A program made the translations under genes and the position numbers. A DNA stretch of 37,867 nucleotides from Duodenibacillus sp. (lineage in GTDB: Bacteria; Pseudomonadota; Gammaproteobacteria; Burkholderiales; Burkholderiaceae_F), in assembly GCA_017628205.1 (NCBI GenBank), contig JAGBZO010000008.1, forward strand, positions 1 through 37,867, read 5' to 3'. Under the pieces are notes generated by a model. It made no database searches. It was not told the origin of the DNA and saw only the letters and a list, made by a program, of their open reading frames with translations. Below, piece after piece: positions 9,065-18,600 of this stretch (its first letter is position 1; each line of letters starts with the position of its first letter).

Positions 9065-9892
9065 ATGAAAACGACGGTAACGACGCTGCTCAAGATGAAA
9101 GCGTCCGGCGAAAAAATCAGCATGCTCACGTGTTACGACTACACGATGGCGCGACTGATGGACGAAGCAAAGATCGAATGTTTGTTGGTCGGTGACAGTC
9201 TGGGGCAAGTGGTGTTGGGCTACGAGACGCCTCTGTCGGTCACGCTTGACGACATGATTCATCATGCCAAGGCGGTCGTTCGAGGTGCCAAACAGGCGTT
9301 CGTCGTTGTTGACATGCCGTTCATGACGTATCAAGTCAATGCCGAACAAGCGCTTGTCAATGCGGGCCGACTGATTCAGGAGACGGGAGCTCAAGCCGTC
9401 AAACTTGAGGGCGGCGAGAAAGTCGCGCCCCAAATCGCGGCCATCGTTTCGGCCGGTATTCCCGTCGTGGCGCATATCGGACTGACGCCGCAGTCGGTGC
9501 ATCAATTGGGCGGCTACAAAGTACAAGGCAAAACGCAGGCCGCCGCCCAACAATTGCTTGATGACGCTCGAGCCGTGGAGGCGGCGGGTGCCTGTGCGGT
9601 CGTGCTCGAATGCGTGCCGGCCGCCTTGGCGGCAAAGGTGTCGGAACGCTTGAGCGTCCCGACGATCGGCATCGGTGCCGGTGCCGGATGCGACGGGCAG
9701 GTTCTGGTATGGCAGGACATGCTCGGCATGTTCAAGGATTTTCAACCCAAATTCGTCAAACAGTTCGCTCAGGTGGGCGACACGATGCAAGAGGCTTTCG
9801 CTCGGTTTCGGCAGGAAGTGCGCGAAGGATCGTTCCCCGAAGCCGTGCATTCGTTCACCATTGACGAGGACGTATTGTCCCGTCTGTATTGA
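9065..9892 (+). CDS. panB: 3-methyl-2-oxobutanoate hydroxymethyltransferase
   Basis: First committed step of pantothenate synthesis: transfers a hydroxymethyl group from 5,10-methylene-tetrahydrofolate to 2-oxoisovalerate, giving ketopantoate. The 275-aa TIM-barrel protein has metal ligands at Asp44 (VGDSLG), Asp83 (VVDMPF) and Glu115 (KLEGG), and the C-terminal signature near DMLGMFKDFQPKFVKQ. ATG 9065 is chosen over the frame opening at 9044 because AAGGA (9051-9055) sits 9 nt upstream and MKTTVTTLL fits the family N-terminus. It leads the panBCD operon. A TTGACA at 9005-9010 is a possible -35 element but has no convincing -10. Confidence 0.96.
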   Translation: MKTTVTTLLKMKASGEKISMLTCYDYTMARLMDEAKIECLLVGDSLGQVVLGYETPLSVTLDDMIHHAKAVVRGAKQAFVVVDMPFMTYQVNAEQALVNAGRLIQETGAQAVKLEGGEKVAPQIAAIVSAGIPVVAHIGLTPQSVHQLGGYKVQGKTQAAAQQLLDDARAVEAAGACAVVLECVPAALAAKVSERLSVPTIGIGAGAGCDGQVLVWQDMLGMFKDFQPKFVKQFAQVGDTMQEAFARFRQEVREGSFPEAVHSFTIDEDVLSRLY

Positions 9893-9930
9893 CGGGACGC
9901 GGTCGATTTATTAGGAAGACGTTTTACGCT

Positions 9931-10794
9931 ATGACCCGATTGATTGTCGCCGACACGGTCGCGCAAGTGCGCGAATGCGTGAAAGCATGGAAAAAAGAAG
10001 GATTGACCGTCGGTCTTGTGCCGACGATGGGCTACCTGCATGAAGGGCACGCCAGCCTGGTGCAAAAGGCGAGGGAAGAATGCGACAAGGTGATCGCCTC
10101 CGTTTTCGTCAATCCGACCCAATTTGGCCCGAATGAAGATTTGGAAGCGTATCCCCGTGATTTCGAGCGTGATTGCGCATTGCTCGAGGCCTGCGGTGCG
10201 GACGCCGTGTTTCATCCCGTCCCGAGCGAAATGTATGCGGGCGATTTCTCCACCTGGGTTGACATGCAAGGATTGACGGCCGGTTTGTGCGGCAAAACGC
10301 GTCCGACCCATTTTCGCGGCGTGTGCACCGTCGTCAGCAAGCTCTTTAACATTGTCACGCCCGATCGCGCTTATTTCGGTCAGAAGGATGCCCAGCAATT
10401 GGCCGTCATCCGTCGGATGGTGCGTGATTTGAATATTGACGTTCAGGTCGTCGGATGCCCGATCGTGCGTGAAGAGGACGGATTGGCCAAGTCCAGTCGC
10501 AACACGTATTTGTCCGCTACGGAACGACAGGCGGCTTTGGTTTTGAGTCGTGCGGTCGCTCAAGGTCGAACGCTCGCTTGTGAGGGCGAAAAGGACGCCG
10601 CTCGGATCGTGGCCGAGATGCGTCGCGTGATCGAAGCCGAGCCGATGGCTCGTATCGATTACGTTGAGGCGGTCGATGCCGATACGATCGAGCCGGTCGA
10701 GCGTTTGAGCCGCGACACGCTGTTTGCCATGGCGGTCTATATCGGCAAGACGCGACTGATCGACAACTTCATTGTTCGGACGACGGAGGCGTGA
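9931..10794 (+). CDS. panC: Pantothenate synthetase (pantoate-beta-alanine ligase)
   Basis: ATP-dependent ligation of pantoate and beta-alanine to pantothenate through a pantoyl-adenylate. The 287-aa protein has the HIGH-like motif HEGH at 37-40 in [13 protein letters not shown], the FGQKDAQQ motif, and the KMSKS-like segment [15 protein letters not shown] 9931 follows a TAGGAAG site; the frame is open further upstream but the extension matches nothing expected. It lies between panB and panD, with a single base between its stop and the panD start. Confidence 0.97.
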   Translation: MTRLIVADTVAQVRECVKAWKKEGLTVGLVPTMGYLHEGHASLVQKAREECDKVIASVFVNPTQFGPNEDLEAYPRDFERDCALLEACGADAVFHPVPSEMYAGDFSTWVDMQGLTAGLCGKTRPTHFRGVCTVVSKLFNIVTPDRAYFGQKDAQQLAVIRRMVRDLNIDVQVVGCPIVREEDGLAKSSRNTYLSATERQAALVLSRAVAQGRTLACEGEKDAARIVAEMRRVIEAEPMARIDYVEAVDADTIEPVERLSRDTLFAMAVYIGKTRLIDNFIVRTTEA

Positions 10795-10795
10795 G

Positions 10796-11188
10796 ATGCT
10801 GATTGAAATGCTCAAAGCAAAAATTCACCGTGCAACCGTCACGCAGGCCGAATTGCATTACGTCGGCTCCATCACGATTGACAGCGATCTGTTGCGAGCC
10901 AGCGGAATTTGCGAGTACGAGAAGGTGCAGATCGTCGATATCGACAACGGACAACGCTTCGAGACCTACACGATCGCCGGTCCGGCCGGCAGCGGCGTTA
11001 TCTGTCTGAACGGGGCGGCGGCCCGTTGCGTGAGCACGGGAGACAAGGTGATCATCATGGCATACGCGCGCATGACGCCCGAGGAAGCCAAGACGCACAG
11101 TCCCAGCGTGGTGTTTGTCGACGACGACAATCGCGTCGCACGCAAGACGAACTATGAAAAACACGGTCGACTGATCGACATGGCCTAA
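10796..11188 (+). CDS. panD: Aspartate 1-decarboxylase proenzyme
   Basis: Makes beta-alanine from aspartate for pantothenate synthesis. The 130-aa proenzyme has the self-cleavage site Gly24-Ser25 in [11 protein letters not shown], where Ser25 becomes the pyruvoyl group. The other conserved motifs [15 protein letters not shown] and GPAGSG are present. The start at 10796 lies one base after the panC stop, which fits translational coupling, and matches the E. coli N-terminus. With panB and panC next to it, the whole branch from ketoisovalerate and aspartate is here except the ketopantoate reductase (panE). Confidence 0.97.
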   Translation: MLIEMLKAKIHRATVTQAELHYVGSITIDSDLLRASGICEYEKVQIVDIDNGQRFETYTIAGPAGSGVICLNGAAARCVSTGDKVIIMAYARMTPEEAKTHSPSVVFVDDDNRVARKTNYEKHGRLIDMA

Positions 11189-11243
11189 GGTTCGGACGCG
11201 ACGCTTGGCTTTCGAACGACGACAGTCGTTATCACGTACGCAA

Positions 11244-11284
11244 CGACCGATCGAGGGGGGATCTCGGTCGGTTGTTGTCGTTTT
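11244..11284 (+). terminator. Probable terminator of panBCD
   Basis: CGACCGA (11244-11250) pairs with TCGGTCG (11264-11270), followed by a T-rich tail GTTGTTGTCGTTTT. The tail is weaker than in the other terminators of this window. Confidence 0.55.
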
Positions 11285-11334
11285 AGAGCAGCACGTCAGT
11301 CGAGTCGTGGCGCGTGCGTGAAGGCGGTCGCGAA

Positions 11335-11364
11335 AAGAAAAAGGCCCGCCGAAAAAGGCGGGCC
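11335..11364 (-). terminator. Terminator of the dapC-prmB-yheS unit
   Basis: GGCCCGCC and GGCGGGCC (11343-11350 and 11357-11364) form a perfect 8-bp GC stem. On the minus strand a TTTTTTCTTTT tract follows, just downstream of the yheS stop codon. Confidence 0.9.
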
Positions 11365-11388
11365 GTAAGCCAACGATAGGAGCGGTGC

Positions 11389-13308
11389 TTAGCGGATCGA
11401 CTCGATCTCTTCGGACAACGTCATCCATTCGAGTTCGAGCTCTTCGAGCGCCGAAGCGGTTTCGCCTCGCGACTTCAATGTTTGGGCCTGCTCGGCGGAC
11501 GTGGCGTTTGCATACCAATCGGCGTCGGACATTTTGGCGTCCAGCGCGGCCAGAGCTTCAGACGCCGCGTTCATGCGTTTTTCCACGTCTTCAAGTCGAC
11601 GCAATAACGGCTTTTTCAACGCGGCGATGCGCGCGCGCTCTTGTGCTTCGAGCCGGCGTTGCTCCTTGCGGTTGACCGCGCCGTCCTCCGCAGTGTCGGA
11701 CGCTTTCGCAACGCTTTTTTCGGCTTCGAGAACCGCCTTTCGGTGTTCGAGAACCAATTCGGCGTAATCGTCCAAGTCGCCGTCATACTCGTTGACACGA
11801 CCTTCGTGCACGAGCACGAGCTTGTCACAGCACGTGCGCAATAGATGGCGATCGTGGCTGACGAGCAAAAGGGCGCCGGCAAACGTCGACAACGCGATCG
11901 AAAGGGCTTCGCGCGTGGCCATGTCCAAATGGTTTGTCGGTTCGTCCAAGACAAGCAAATTGGGTTTGTCCCACGCGATCAACGCCAAGGCCAATCGCGC
12001 CTTTTCACCGCCGGACATGGTTCTGATTCGGGCGTTTGCAAAATCGCCGGAAAATTTATATTTGCCCAAAAAGTCGCGCAACTCTTGTTCTCGAGCCAGA
12101 GGGGCTTTGCGTTTGAATACCTCGAGCGGCGTTTCATCGGCATCGAGTTGTTCAAGCTGATGTTGGGCGAAATAGCCGATGACCAGTCCTTGACCGCGGC
12201 GGATTTCTCCGTGTTGTACGGCCAACGTGCCGGCAATGGCTTTGATCAACGTGGATTTGCCGGCACCGTTGACGCCTAAAACCCCGATACGATCGTTTGC
12301 TCGGATGCCGAATTTGACTTGATTGAGAATTCGCGCGTCTTCATAGCCCAAAGCGACGTCCTCGAGGTGAACCAACTGCTCGGGTGTTTTAAGGGGTTCG
12401 GCAAATTCGAAACGCCATTCGCGTTTGGCGCGTACCGGCTCGATCGCCTGCAGCTTGTCGAGCATTTTGATACGACTTTGCGCTTGTCGGGCTTTGGTGG
12501 CTTTGGCGCGGAAACGATCGATGAAGGCGGTCAGATGAGCGGCTTCACGTTCGTAGGCGCGCGCGGCGGCATCTTGTTGACGCATTTTCTCAATGCGCTG
12601 CACTTCGTAGAACGAATAATTGCCCGCGTAGCGGGTCAGCGTACCGTTTTCAATCGCCCAGGTGGTATTGGTCGCCCGATCGAGAAATTCGCGGTCGTGG
12701 CTGATGATGACGACGCTGGCGCGGACGCGTTTGAGCCATGCTTCAAGCCAAATGACGCTGTCCATGTCCAAGTGATTGGTCGGTTCGTCGAGCAGCAACA
12801 GATCCGACGGACGCATCAGCGCGCGAGCCAATGCCAATCGGTTGCGCCAACCGCCGGAGAAACTGCGCACCGGGCGATCGCCGTCCGAAGGCATGAAACC
12901 GAGCCCCGCCATGATAGCGCCGGCTTGGGCGCGGATGGCGCCCTCGTTGAGTTCGGCCAAGGTCGCCACGGCTTGCGCCTGTCGCATGACATCGTTGTCG
13001 GCATTGGCTTCGGCCAGTTCGCGACGGGCGTTCACGAGCGGTGCATGTCCGCTCACCACGTACTCGAGACAGGGCAAATCCGTTTCTACCACGCTCTGGG
13101 CGACGTGAGAGATACGATCGAGCGCGGGCGCTTCGATCGTACCGTTTTCCGGTTGCAGTTCGTTAAGGATGGCGGCGAACAAACTCGATTTGCCGCAACC
13201 GTTTTCGCCGACGAGCGCGATACGGTCGCCATCGGACGCGACCACGCTCGCGTGCTCGTAAAGCACGCGAGTGCCGCGCTGAATCGTGACGTCAGTTAAG
13301 CGCAACAT
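11389..13308 (-). CDS. yheS: ABC-F family ATPase, YheS type
   Basis: Cytoplasmic ABC-F protein with two ATPase domains and no membrane part; such proteins bind the ribosomal E site and relieve stalled translation. At 639 aa it aligns end to end with the YheS type as remembered. First Walker A GENGCGKS at 34-41, signature SFSGGWRNRLALARAL, Walker B LLLDEPTNHLD; a linker with RFRAKATKARQAQSRIK; second Walker A GVNGAGKS; signature TMSGGEKARLALAL; second Walker B LLVLDEPTNHLD. A charged coiled-coil C-terminus follows. It starts 4 nt after the prmB stop, so translation is probably coupled. Nothing in the sequence shows antibiotic-resistance specificity. Confidence 0.93.
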   Translation of the reverse strand: MLRLTDVTIQRGTRVLYEHASVVASDGDRIALVGENGCGKSSLFAAILNELQPENGTIEAPALDRISHVAQSVVETDLPCLEYVVSGHAPLVNARRELAEANADNDVMRQAQAVATLAELNEGAIRAQAGAIMAGLGFMPSDGDRPVRSFSGGWRNRLALARALMRPSDLLLLDEPTNHLDMDSVIWLEAWLKRVRASVVIISHDREFLDRATNTTWAIENGTLTRYAGNYSFYEVQRIEKMRQQDAAARAYEREAAHLTAFIDRFRAKATKARQAQSRIKMLDKLQAIEPVRAKREWRFEFAEPLKTPEQLVHLEDVALGYEDARILNQVKFGIRANDRIGVLGVNGAGKSTLIKAIAGTLAVQHGEIRRGQGLVIGYFAQHQLEQLDADETPLEVFKRKAPLAREQELRDFLGKYKFSGDFANARIRTMSGGEKARLALALIAWDKPNLLVLDEPTNHLDMATREALSIALSTFAGALLLVSHDRHLLRTCCDKLVLVHEGRVNEYDGDLDDYAELVLEHRKAVLEAEKSVAKASDTAEDGAVNRKEQRRLEAQERARIAALKKPLLRRLEDVEKRMNAASEALAALDAKMSDADWYANATSAEQAQTLKSRGETASALEELELEWMTLSEEIESIR

Positions 13309-13312
13309 GGGG

Positions 13313-14242
13313 TCAATTCTCGCCCTTCCACGTTTTCAGATCGGCGGCGGTCACGAGGAAGACCTGATCGTCGCCCCCGCTTGTCGTGAGCCAGGTGACG
13401 GGAAGATCGGGGAAGATGCTTTCGAACGCGTCCTTGCCGTTGCCGATTTCAATGACGGCGATGCCGTTCTCGGTCAGATGATCGCCCAACACGGGCATCA
13501 TGCGACGCATGATGTCCATGCCGTCGTCGCCGGCTCCGAGCGCCAGGGCCGGTTCGTGACGGTATTCCTGCGGCAGTTCATCCATGGCTTCTTGCGTGAC
13601 GTAGGGCGGATTGGAAATGATCACGTCGAAGCGACGTCCCTGCAAATTGGCGAACAGGTCGGTTTCCACGAGTTCGAGATAATCGTCGAGCATGAAGCGC
13701 GAACGATTGATCTGCGCGACTTCCAATGCTTCGGGGCTGATGTCGGCGCCCGTCAGTTCTGCGTTCGGGAAGGCTTCGCCGGCCAAAATGGCCAAGCAAC
13801 CGCTGCCCGTGCACATGTCCAGAACCGAACCGACGCTATAGGGATCCTCGATCCAGGGTTCGAGTTGATCCTTGAGCAGTTCGGAGATGTAACTGCGAGG
13901 GATCAAAACGCGTTCGTCGCAATAAAAGCTGTAATCGGAAAGCCAGGCCTCTTGGATGAGGTACGGCGTGGGCTTTTTCATGTGAACGCGCAAATCGATG
14001 TTGCACAGTACCGTTTCGATTTCTTCGGGCGTCAAATGGGCGTTCCAGAAGGATTCGAGACGGTCAAACGGCAACTTGAGCGTGCGCATCACCAAAAACG
14101 TCGCTTCCTCCCAGTAATCGGCCGTCCCGTGTCCCAACTCGATTTCATTGCGTTCCATTTCGGACATGGCCCAACGGGTCAGGTCGCAAATCGTATTGAG
14201 GTTGGCCACGGGGTGGTGCAAGTGATGGTGCAATTGATGCAT
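13313..14242 (-). CDS. prmB: Ribosomal protein L3 N5-glutamine methyltransferase
   Basis: SAM-dependent methylation of a glutamine side chain of ribosomal protein L3 during 50S assembly. The 309-aa protein has the SAM-binding motif LDMCTGSGCLAI at 141-152 and the catalytic NPPY at 211-214. The EYRHEPALALGAG segment separates PrmB from the release-factor enzyme PrmC. ATG 14242 follows AAGGA by 7 nt. The first ten residues are unusually histidine-rich (MHQLHHHLHH). It lies between dapC (42 nt upstream) and yheS (4 nt downstream). Confidence 0.95.
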   Translation of the reverse strand: MHQLHHHLHHPVANLNTICDLTRWAMSEMERNEIELGHGTADYWEEATFLVMRTLKLPFDRLESFWNAHLTPEEIETVLCNIDLRVHMKKPTPYLIQEAWLSDYSFYCDERVLIPRSYISELLKDQLEPWIEDPYSVGSVLDMCTGSGCLAILAGEAFPNAELTGADISPEALEVAQINRSRFMLDDYLELVETDLFANLQGRRFDVIISNPPYVTQEAMDELPQEYRHEPALALGAGDDGMDIMRRMMPVLGDHLTENGIAVIEIGNGKDAFESIFPDLPVTWLTTSGGDDQVFLVTAADLKTWKGEN

Positions 14243-14284
14243 AAGATGTCCTTCGGTAGCTGATCGTTTTCGTTGAGTGTCTTG

Positions 14285-15478
14285 TCAGGCGGCGTAGTCG
14301 CGCATGAACCGTTCGATACGACGGGCCGCTTCGGTCACTTCGGCCGGTTCGGCCACAAGCGCAAGACGGACGTAGCCGTAACCGGCGTCAAAACCGTTGA
14401 CGCTACGACTCAGATAACTGCCGGGCAAGACGGTCAACGCTTGTTGTTCGTAAAGCGCCTTGGTGAAGGCTTCGTCGCTGCCGGGAACCTTCGTCCACAG
14501 ATAGAACGACGCGTCGGGCATCGGAGCGTCCAATACGCTGTTGATGATCGGTTGTGCGGCATCAAACTTTTCGCGATACAAGCGTCGGTTTTCGACAACG
14601 TGCGTCTCGTCGCTCCAGGCGACGGTGCTGGCGCGTTGAATGGCCGGGCACATGCTCGAGCCGTGGTAGGTTCGGTAGAGCAAGAAGGGCTCGATCAAAC
14701 GGGCGTCGCCGGCAACGAAACCGCTGCGCATGCCGGGAGCGTTGCTACGCTTGCTGAGACTTTGGAAGATGATGAGGTTCTTGAAGTCGGTGCGTCCGAG
14801 CTGACGAGCCGCGTCGAGCGCGCCCAAAGGCGGACGGGACTCGTCGCAATAAATTTCGCTGTAGCACTCGTCGCTGCACAACACGAAGCCGTAGCGGTCG
14901 GACATCGCAAAAAGCTCTTTCCATTCGTCCAGACCGATGGTGCTGCCCGTCGGATTGTTGGGCGAGCAAACGAATACGACCTGAGCGCGTTTGAGCACGC
15001 TTTCATCGAGGACGGTCAAATCCATGCGATACCCGGTGTCTTGCGTGAGCGGCAGGTAGACGGGTTCGGCACCGGCCAGTAAGGCAGCGCCTTCGTAGAT
15101 CTGATAAAAGGGCGTGGGCATGATCACGCAAGGATTGTCGGCCGCATTGACGTGGCTTTGAACGAAGCTGAAAAGCGCTTCGCGGCTGCCTAAAACGGGA
15201 AGAATCTGCGTGAAGGGATCGACCGCGGCGCCGAATCGGCGGGCACACCATGCGCTGATGGCTTCGCGCAAAGCGACTTCGCCGCGCATGCTCGGATAAT
15301 GAGCAATCGAGCCGATATGCTCGATCAAGGTGTCCGTAATGCACTGAGGCGTAGGATGTTTGGGTTCCCCGATGCCGAGCGAAATGGGCGTCAGATGAGC
15401 GGGCGGCGTCACGCCGGACAACAATTGATTGAGCCGGGTAAACGGATAGGGGCGGGTCTGAAGAAGCAACGAATTCAA
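14285..15478 (-). CDS. dapC: Succinyldiaminopimelate transaminase
   Basis: PLP-dependent class I/II aminotransferase of the lysine and meso-diaminopimelate pathway, converting N-succinyl-2-amino-6-oxopimelate with glutamate. The 397-aa form has the substrate-loop motif CSPNNPTG, Asp203 and the PLP lysine Lys243 in QSLSKRSNAPGMRSGFVAG, wording typical of DapC. The start is TTG 15478, preceded 5 nt upstream by GGAGAGG and giving the family N-terminus NSLLLQTRPYPF. A longer frame opens at TTG 15523 but has no Shine-Dalgarno sequence and begins at the predicted transcription start. It is first in the unit dapC-prmB-yheS. In remembered relatives dapD and dapE lie between dapC and prmB; they are absent here. 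Confidence 0.92.
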   Translation of the reverse strand: MNSLLLQTRPYPFTRLNQLLSGVTPPAHLTPISLGIGEPKHPTPQCITDTLIEHIGSIAHYPSMRGEVALREAISAWCARRFGAAVDPFTQILPVLGSREALFSFVQSHVNAADNPCVIMPTPFYQIYEGAALLAGAEPVYLPLTQDTGYRMDLTVLDESVLKRAQVVFVCSPNNPTGSTIGLDEWKELFAMSDRYGFVLCSDECYSEIYCDESRPPLGALDAARQLGRTDFKNLIIFQSLSKRSNAPGMRSGFVAGDARLIEPFLLYRTYHGSSMCPAIQRASTVAWSDETHVVENRRLYREKFDAAQPIINSVLDAPMPDASFYLWTKVPGSDEAFTKALYEQQALTVLPGSYLSRSVNGFDAGYGYVRLALVAEPAEVTEAARRIERFMRDYAA

Positions 15479-15535
15479 GGCATCCTCTCCGTCGGTTAAG
15501 GGCACTGCGTGCCGTGATGACAAGACAATTCAATC

Positions 15536-15545
15536 ATTATAGCAA
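15536..15545 (-). promoter_or_regulatory. Extended -10 promoter of dapC
   Basis: On the minus strand the sequence reads TTGCTATAAT: a perfect TATAAT with an upstream TGn extension. No good -35 hexamer is present, as expected for extended -10 promoters. Transcription would begin near 15529, leaving a leader of about 50 nt before the TTG start at 15478. Confidence 0.7.
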
Positions 15546-15569
15546 CGGCTTAAAAATCGCCGTTTTTTA
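15544..15569. promoter_or_regulatory. Inverted repeat between dapC and smc promoters
   Basis: AACGGC (15544-15549) and GCCGTT (15559-15564) face each other across 9 nt and are followed by TTTTT on the plus strand. The element covers the -35 region of the dapC promoter. It could be an operator for the divergent genes, or a small terminator for plus-strand transcripts. No regulator is identified. Confidence 0.4.
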
Positions 15570-15670
15570 CATGCTCGGCTAAAATCCGAAGGTTGATTGC
15601 GTCCGCTCCTAAGCCTTGCGTCGGGGGCGGCTATTTCCGTCTTTTTGCGTGTATTTTCTCGAGAGTAATC

Positions 15671-18600
15671 GTGCGACTTCGTCAGATTAAAATCAGCGGC
15701 TTCAAAAGCTTTGCCGACACGACCGTGATCGAGTTTCCCGGCACCGTTTCGGGGATCGTCGGTCCCAACGGGTGCGGCAAGTCCAACGTGATCGACGCCG
15801 TTCGTTGGGTATTGGGCGAAGCGCGCGTGAGCGAATTGCGCGGATCGAGCTCCATGAGCGAACTGATCTTTGCCGGTTCGACGCAGCGGCCCGCTTCTTC
15901 TCGCGCGTCCGTTGAAATGGTGTTGGACAACGGAGACGGCAGCATTGCCGGGCCGTGGGGCCGCTTTGCCGAGCTGTCGGTCAAACGCGTCGTAACCCGA
16001 GACGGCACCAACGCCTATTTCCTCAACAATCAGCAAGTGCGTCGTCGAGACGTACAGGACATTTTTATGGGAACCGGTCTGGGGCCGCGTTCTTACGCGA
16101 TCATCAGCCAAGGGATGATCAGCAATTTCATCAAGGCCAAGCCCGACGAATTGCGCGTGTATTTGGAAGAGGCGGCGGGCGTGAGCAAATACAAAGAACG
16201 CCGCCGGGAAACCGAAAGCGCGCTGACCCGAACGCGAGACAATCTCGAGCGCGTGGCGCTGTTGCAGCAAACGAAAGCCGAAGAGTTGGAGCGTCTGGCC
16301 GTCGAGGCCGAAGTGGCCGGCCGTTGGAAGGCATTGGACGACGAAAAACGTCGTTGCGAGTTGCTGTGGTTTTATCTGCAAGAAACCGAGGCCGCTCGCG
16401 CCGTCGCCGCGCTCAGCGCTCTGATTGCCGAAAAAGAGAGTCGCGCTTTGAGCGATCAAACGCAAATTCAGCAGCTGTCGCTTCAAGCCGATCAATGGCG
16501 TTTGCGCGTGTTGGAGACGCGCCAGGCATTGGAAGACGCACGTCAAGCGGCCTGGGGAATCAATACGCGATTGACGCAAACGCAGGGAAATATTCGCCAT
16601 TTGATGCAGCGTCGGGAATCGTTGCAGCAACAAAGCAAGTCGTTGCAAGAGCGTATGGAACGTCGCCGTGTGGAACACGACATGGCTCAAACCCGCCGCG
16701 AGCAGTTGTTGTCTCAAAAAAGCGCATTGATGGAGCAAGCCGAACAAGCGCGCGAAGAAATGTTCGGGCTTGAGGACGAAGCGACCGAGGCCAATGCTTG
16801 TTGTACGGAACTGAAGCAATCGTTTGAAACGGCTCGTCGCCAAGCGAACGAAAGCGAACGCCGTATTGCGGTCGTGAACGCCCGCATCGAACAGCAGTTG
16901 CGCGAATCGGATCAATTGCAGCGACGAGCGGAACAACTCGATCGGGAGTTGGCTCAAATGCAAGCGCCCGATTTGGAGGCGCTCGACGCGTTGCGCGAGC
17001 AGATCGAAGAAACGCGCGCCATGTTGACCGAGTTGCAGGAAGAGTCGGCGGCCCTTGTCGAGGAGTCGAACGAAGCGTCCGCGCTGTTGCAAGACGTTCA
17101 AGGACGACACCGTGACGCGGAGCGCGAGGCCGAACGCTTGCAGGCGCGATTGCAAACGCTGGAAATGATTCAAGCCAAGGCGGCAAAAGAAGGCGCCCTC
17201 AACGAGTGGTTGCAGAGTATGGGGCTGGACGCCTTGCGCCCGCTATACGAACAAATCCACGTGGACGAATCGTGGGCCACGGCGCTCGAATCGATTCTGT
17301 CGGTTCGTGCGGCCGCGTTGCCGATGGGCGTGATTGATCGAGCCGCCGGTTTCGAACGGCTTGCTCCGCCCGGACGACTCGTGTTTTATCACGACCAACC
17401 CGCTTCGCTCGAGGCCGGGGCGGACTCGACGCTCGTGCCGCTCGAACGGCATGTTCGTGCCGACAAGCCCGGCATTGCGGTCGCATTGCATCGTTGGTTG
17501 TACGGCGTTTACGTCGCCGAGGATTTGCACGAAGCATTGAGTTCGCGTGCCGTTTTGCAACCTCACGAGCGGATCGTGACGCGTCAAGGGCACGTGGTCG
17601 ATCGGGTATCCGTTCAATTTTGGGCCGAGGAGTCGATTGGAGCCGGCGTTCTTTCACGCTCGGTCGAGATGGAAGCGCTGGGAAAAAAAGAGCAGGCGCT
17701 TCGGGCCGCGGCACAGACGTTGCAGGCGGAGGTTTTTGACGCGCAATCGCGATATCGCCAATTGCAGGAGCGTTCCGCTCAGGCGAGTAGGAACGTTCAG
17801 GAGCAAGAGCGCCTGTTGCATCGTTTGCAACTCGAGTTGTCGCGTATCGAAGCGGCCGTCACGGCATGGAAAACACGACGCTCGCATCTGCAGTCCGAGA
17901 TGCAGGATCTGGCCGAGCGCCGGGAAGAATTGGCGGCCTTGCAGCAAGAGTCCGAAGATTTGTTCGCGCGTCTGGATGAAGAATTGGCTGTTGCGCAGCA
18001 GGAGTCCATGACGCGTCAGTTGGAGTTGGAGCGGGCGGAAAGCCGCGTGGCCGACGTTCAGTCACGAGTGCGCGAACTGCAATCGAGCGTCAACGTGGCC
18101 AACATGCAGTCGCTCAATTTGTCCGAACGCGTACGCGATTGCCAGCAGTCCGCTCAACGCGCGTTGGAAGACGTTGAGCTGTGTCGCGAAGAACTTGAGT
18201 CCGTCGCCGCCTTGCTCGAAGAGATTGACGAAGGAGCCGAACACGAAGCCTTGGCGCGCGTGACGGCAGAGCTCGACAAGGCCAAAAGGGACGAATTGCA
18301 GGCGCAAACGACGTACGACGAAGCGGAAAATCGATTGGAAGAGGTGCGTTTGGCGCACAAGGCGTTGCTCGACGCTCAGATTCCGCTTCAACAAGAAACG
18401 GCCGATCTGCAAGTCAAGCGACAGGCTTGGGTGACGCAGGCGCAAACGTTCACGCAAACGTTGAATGAATCGGGGGGCGATCGAGCGGATTTGCAAGCGC
18501 AGGTGCTCGAAGAAGGTCTCAAGTTGCCTTCCGTCAAGGCCAAGGTGACCCGTTTGGCCCAACAGATCGAAGAGCTCGGCCCCGTCAACCATGCCGCCCT

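Noticed and set aside
15530-17173. 547-codon open frame antisense to smc
   Set aside because: Composition typical of reverse-strand readings of coiled-coil genes (Leu, Gln, Arg, Phe), no motifs, and it overlaps the dapC promoter.
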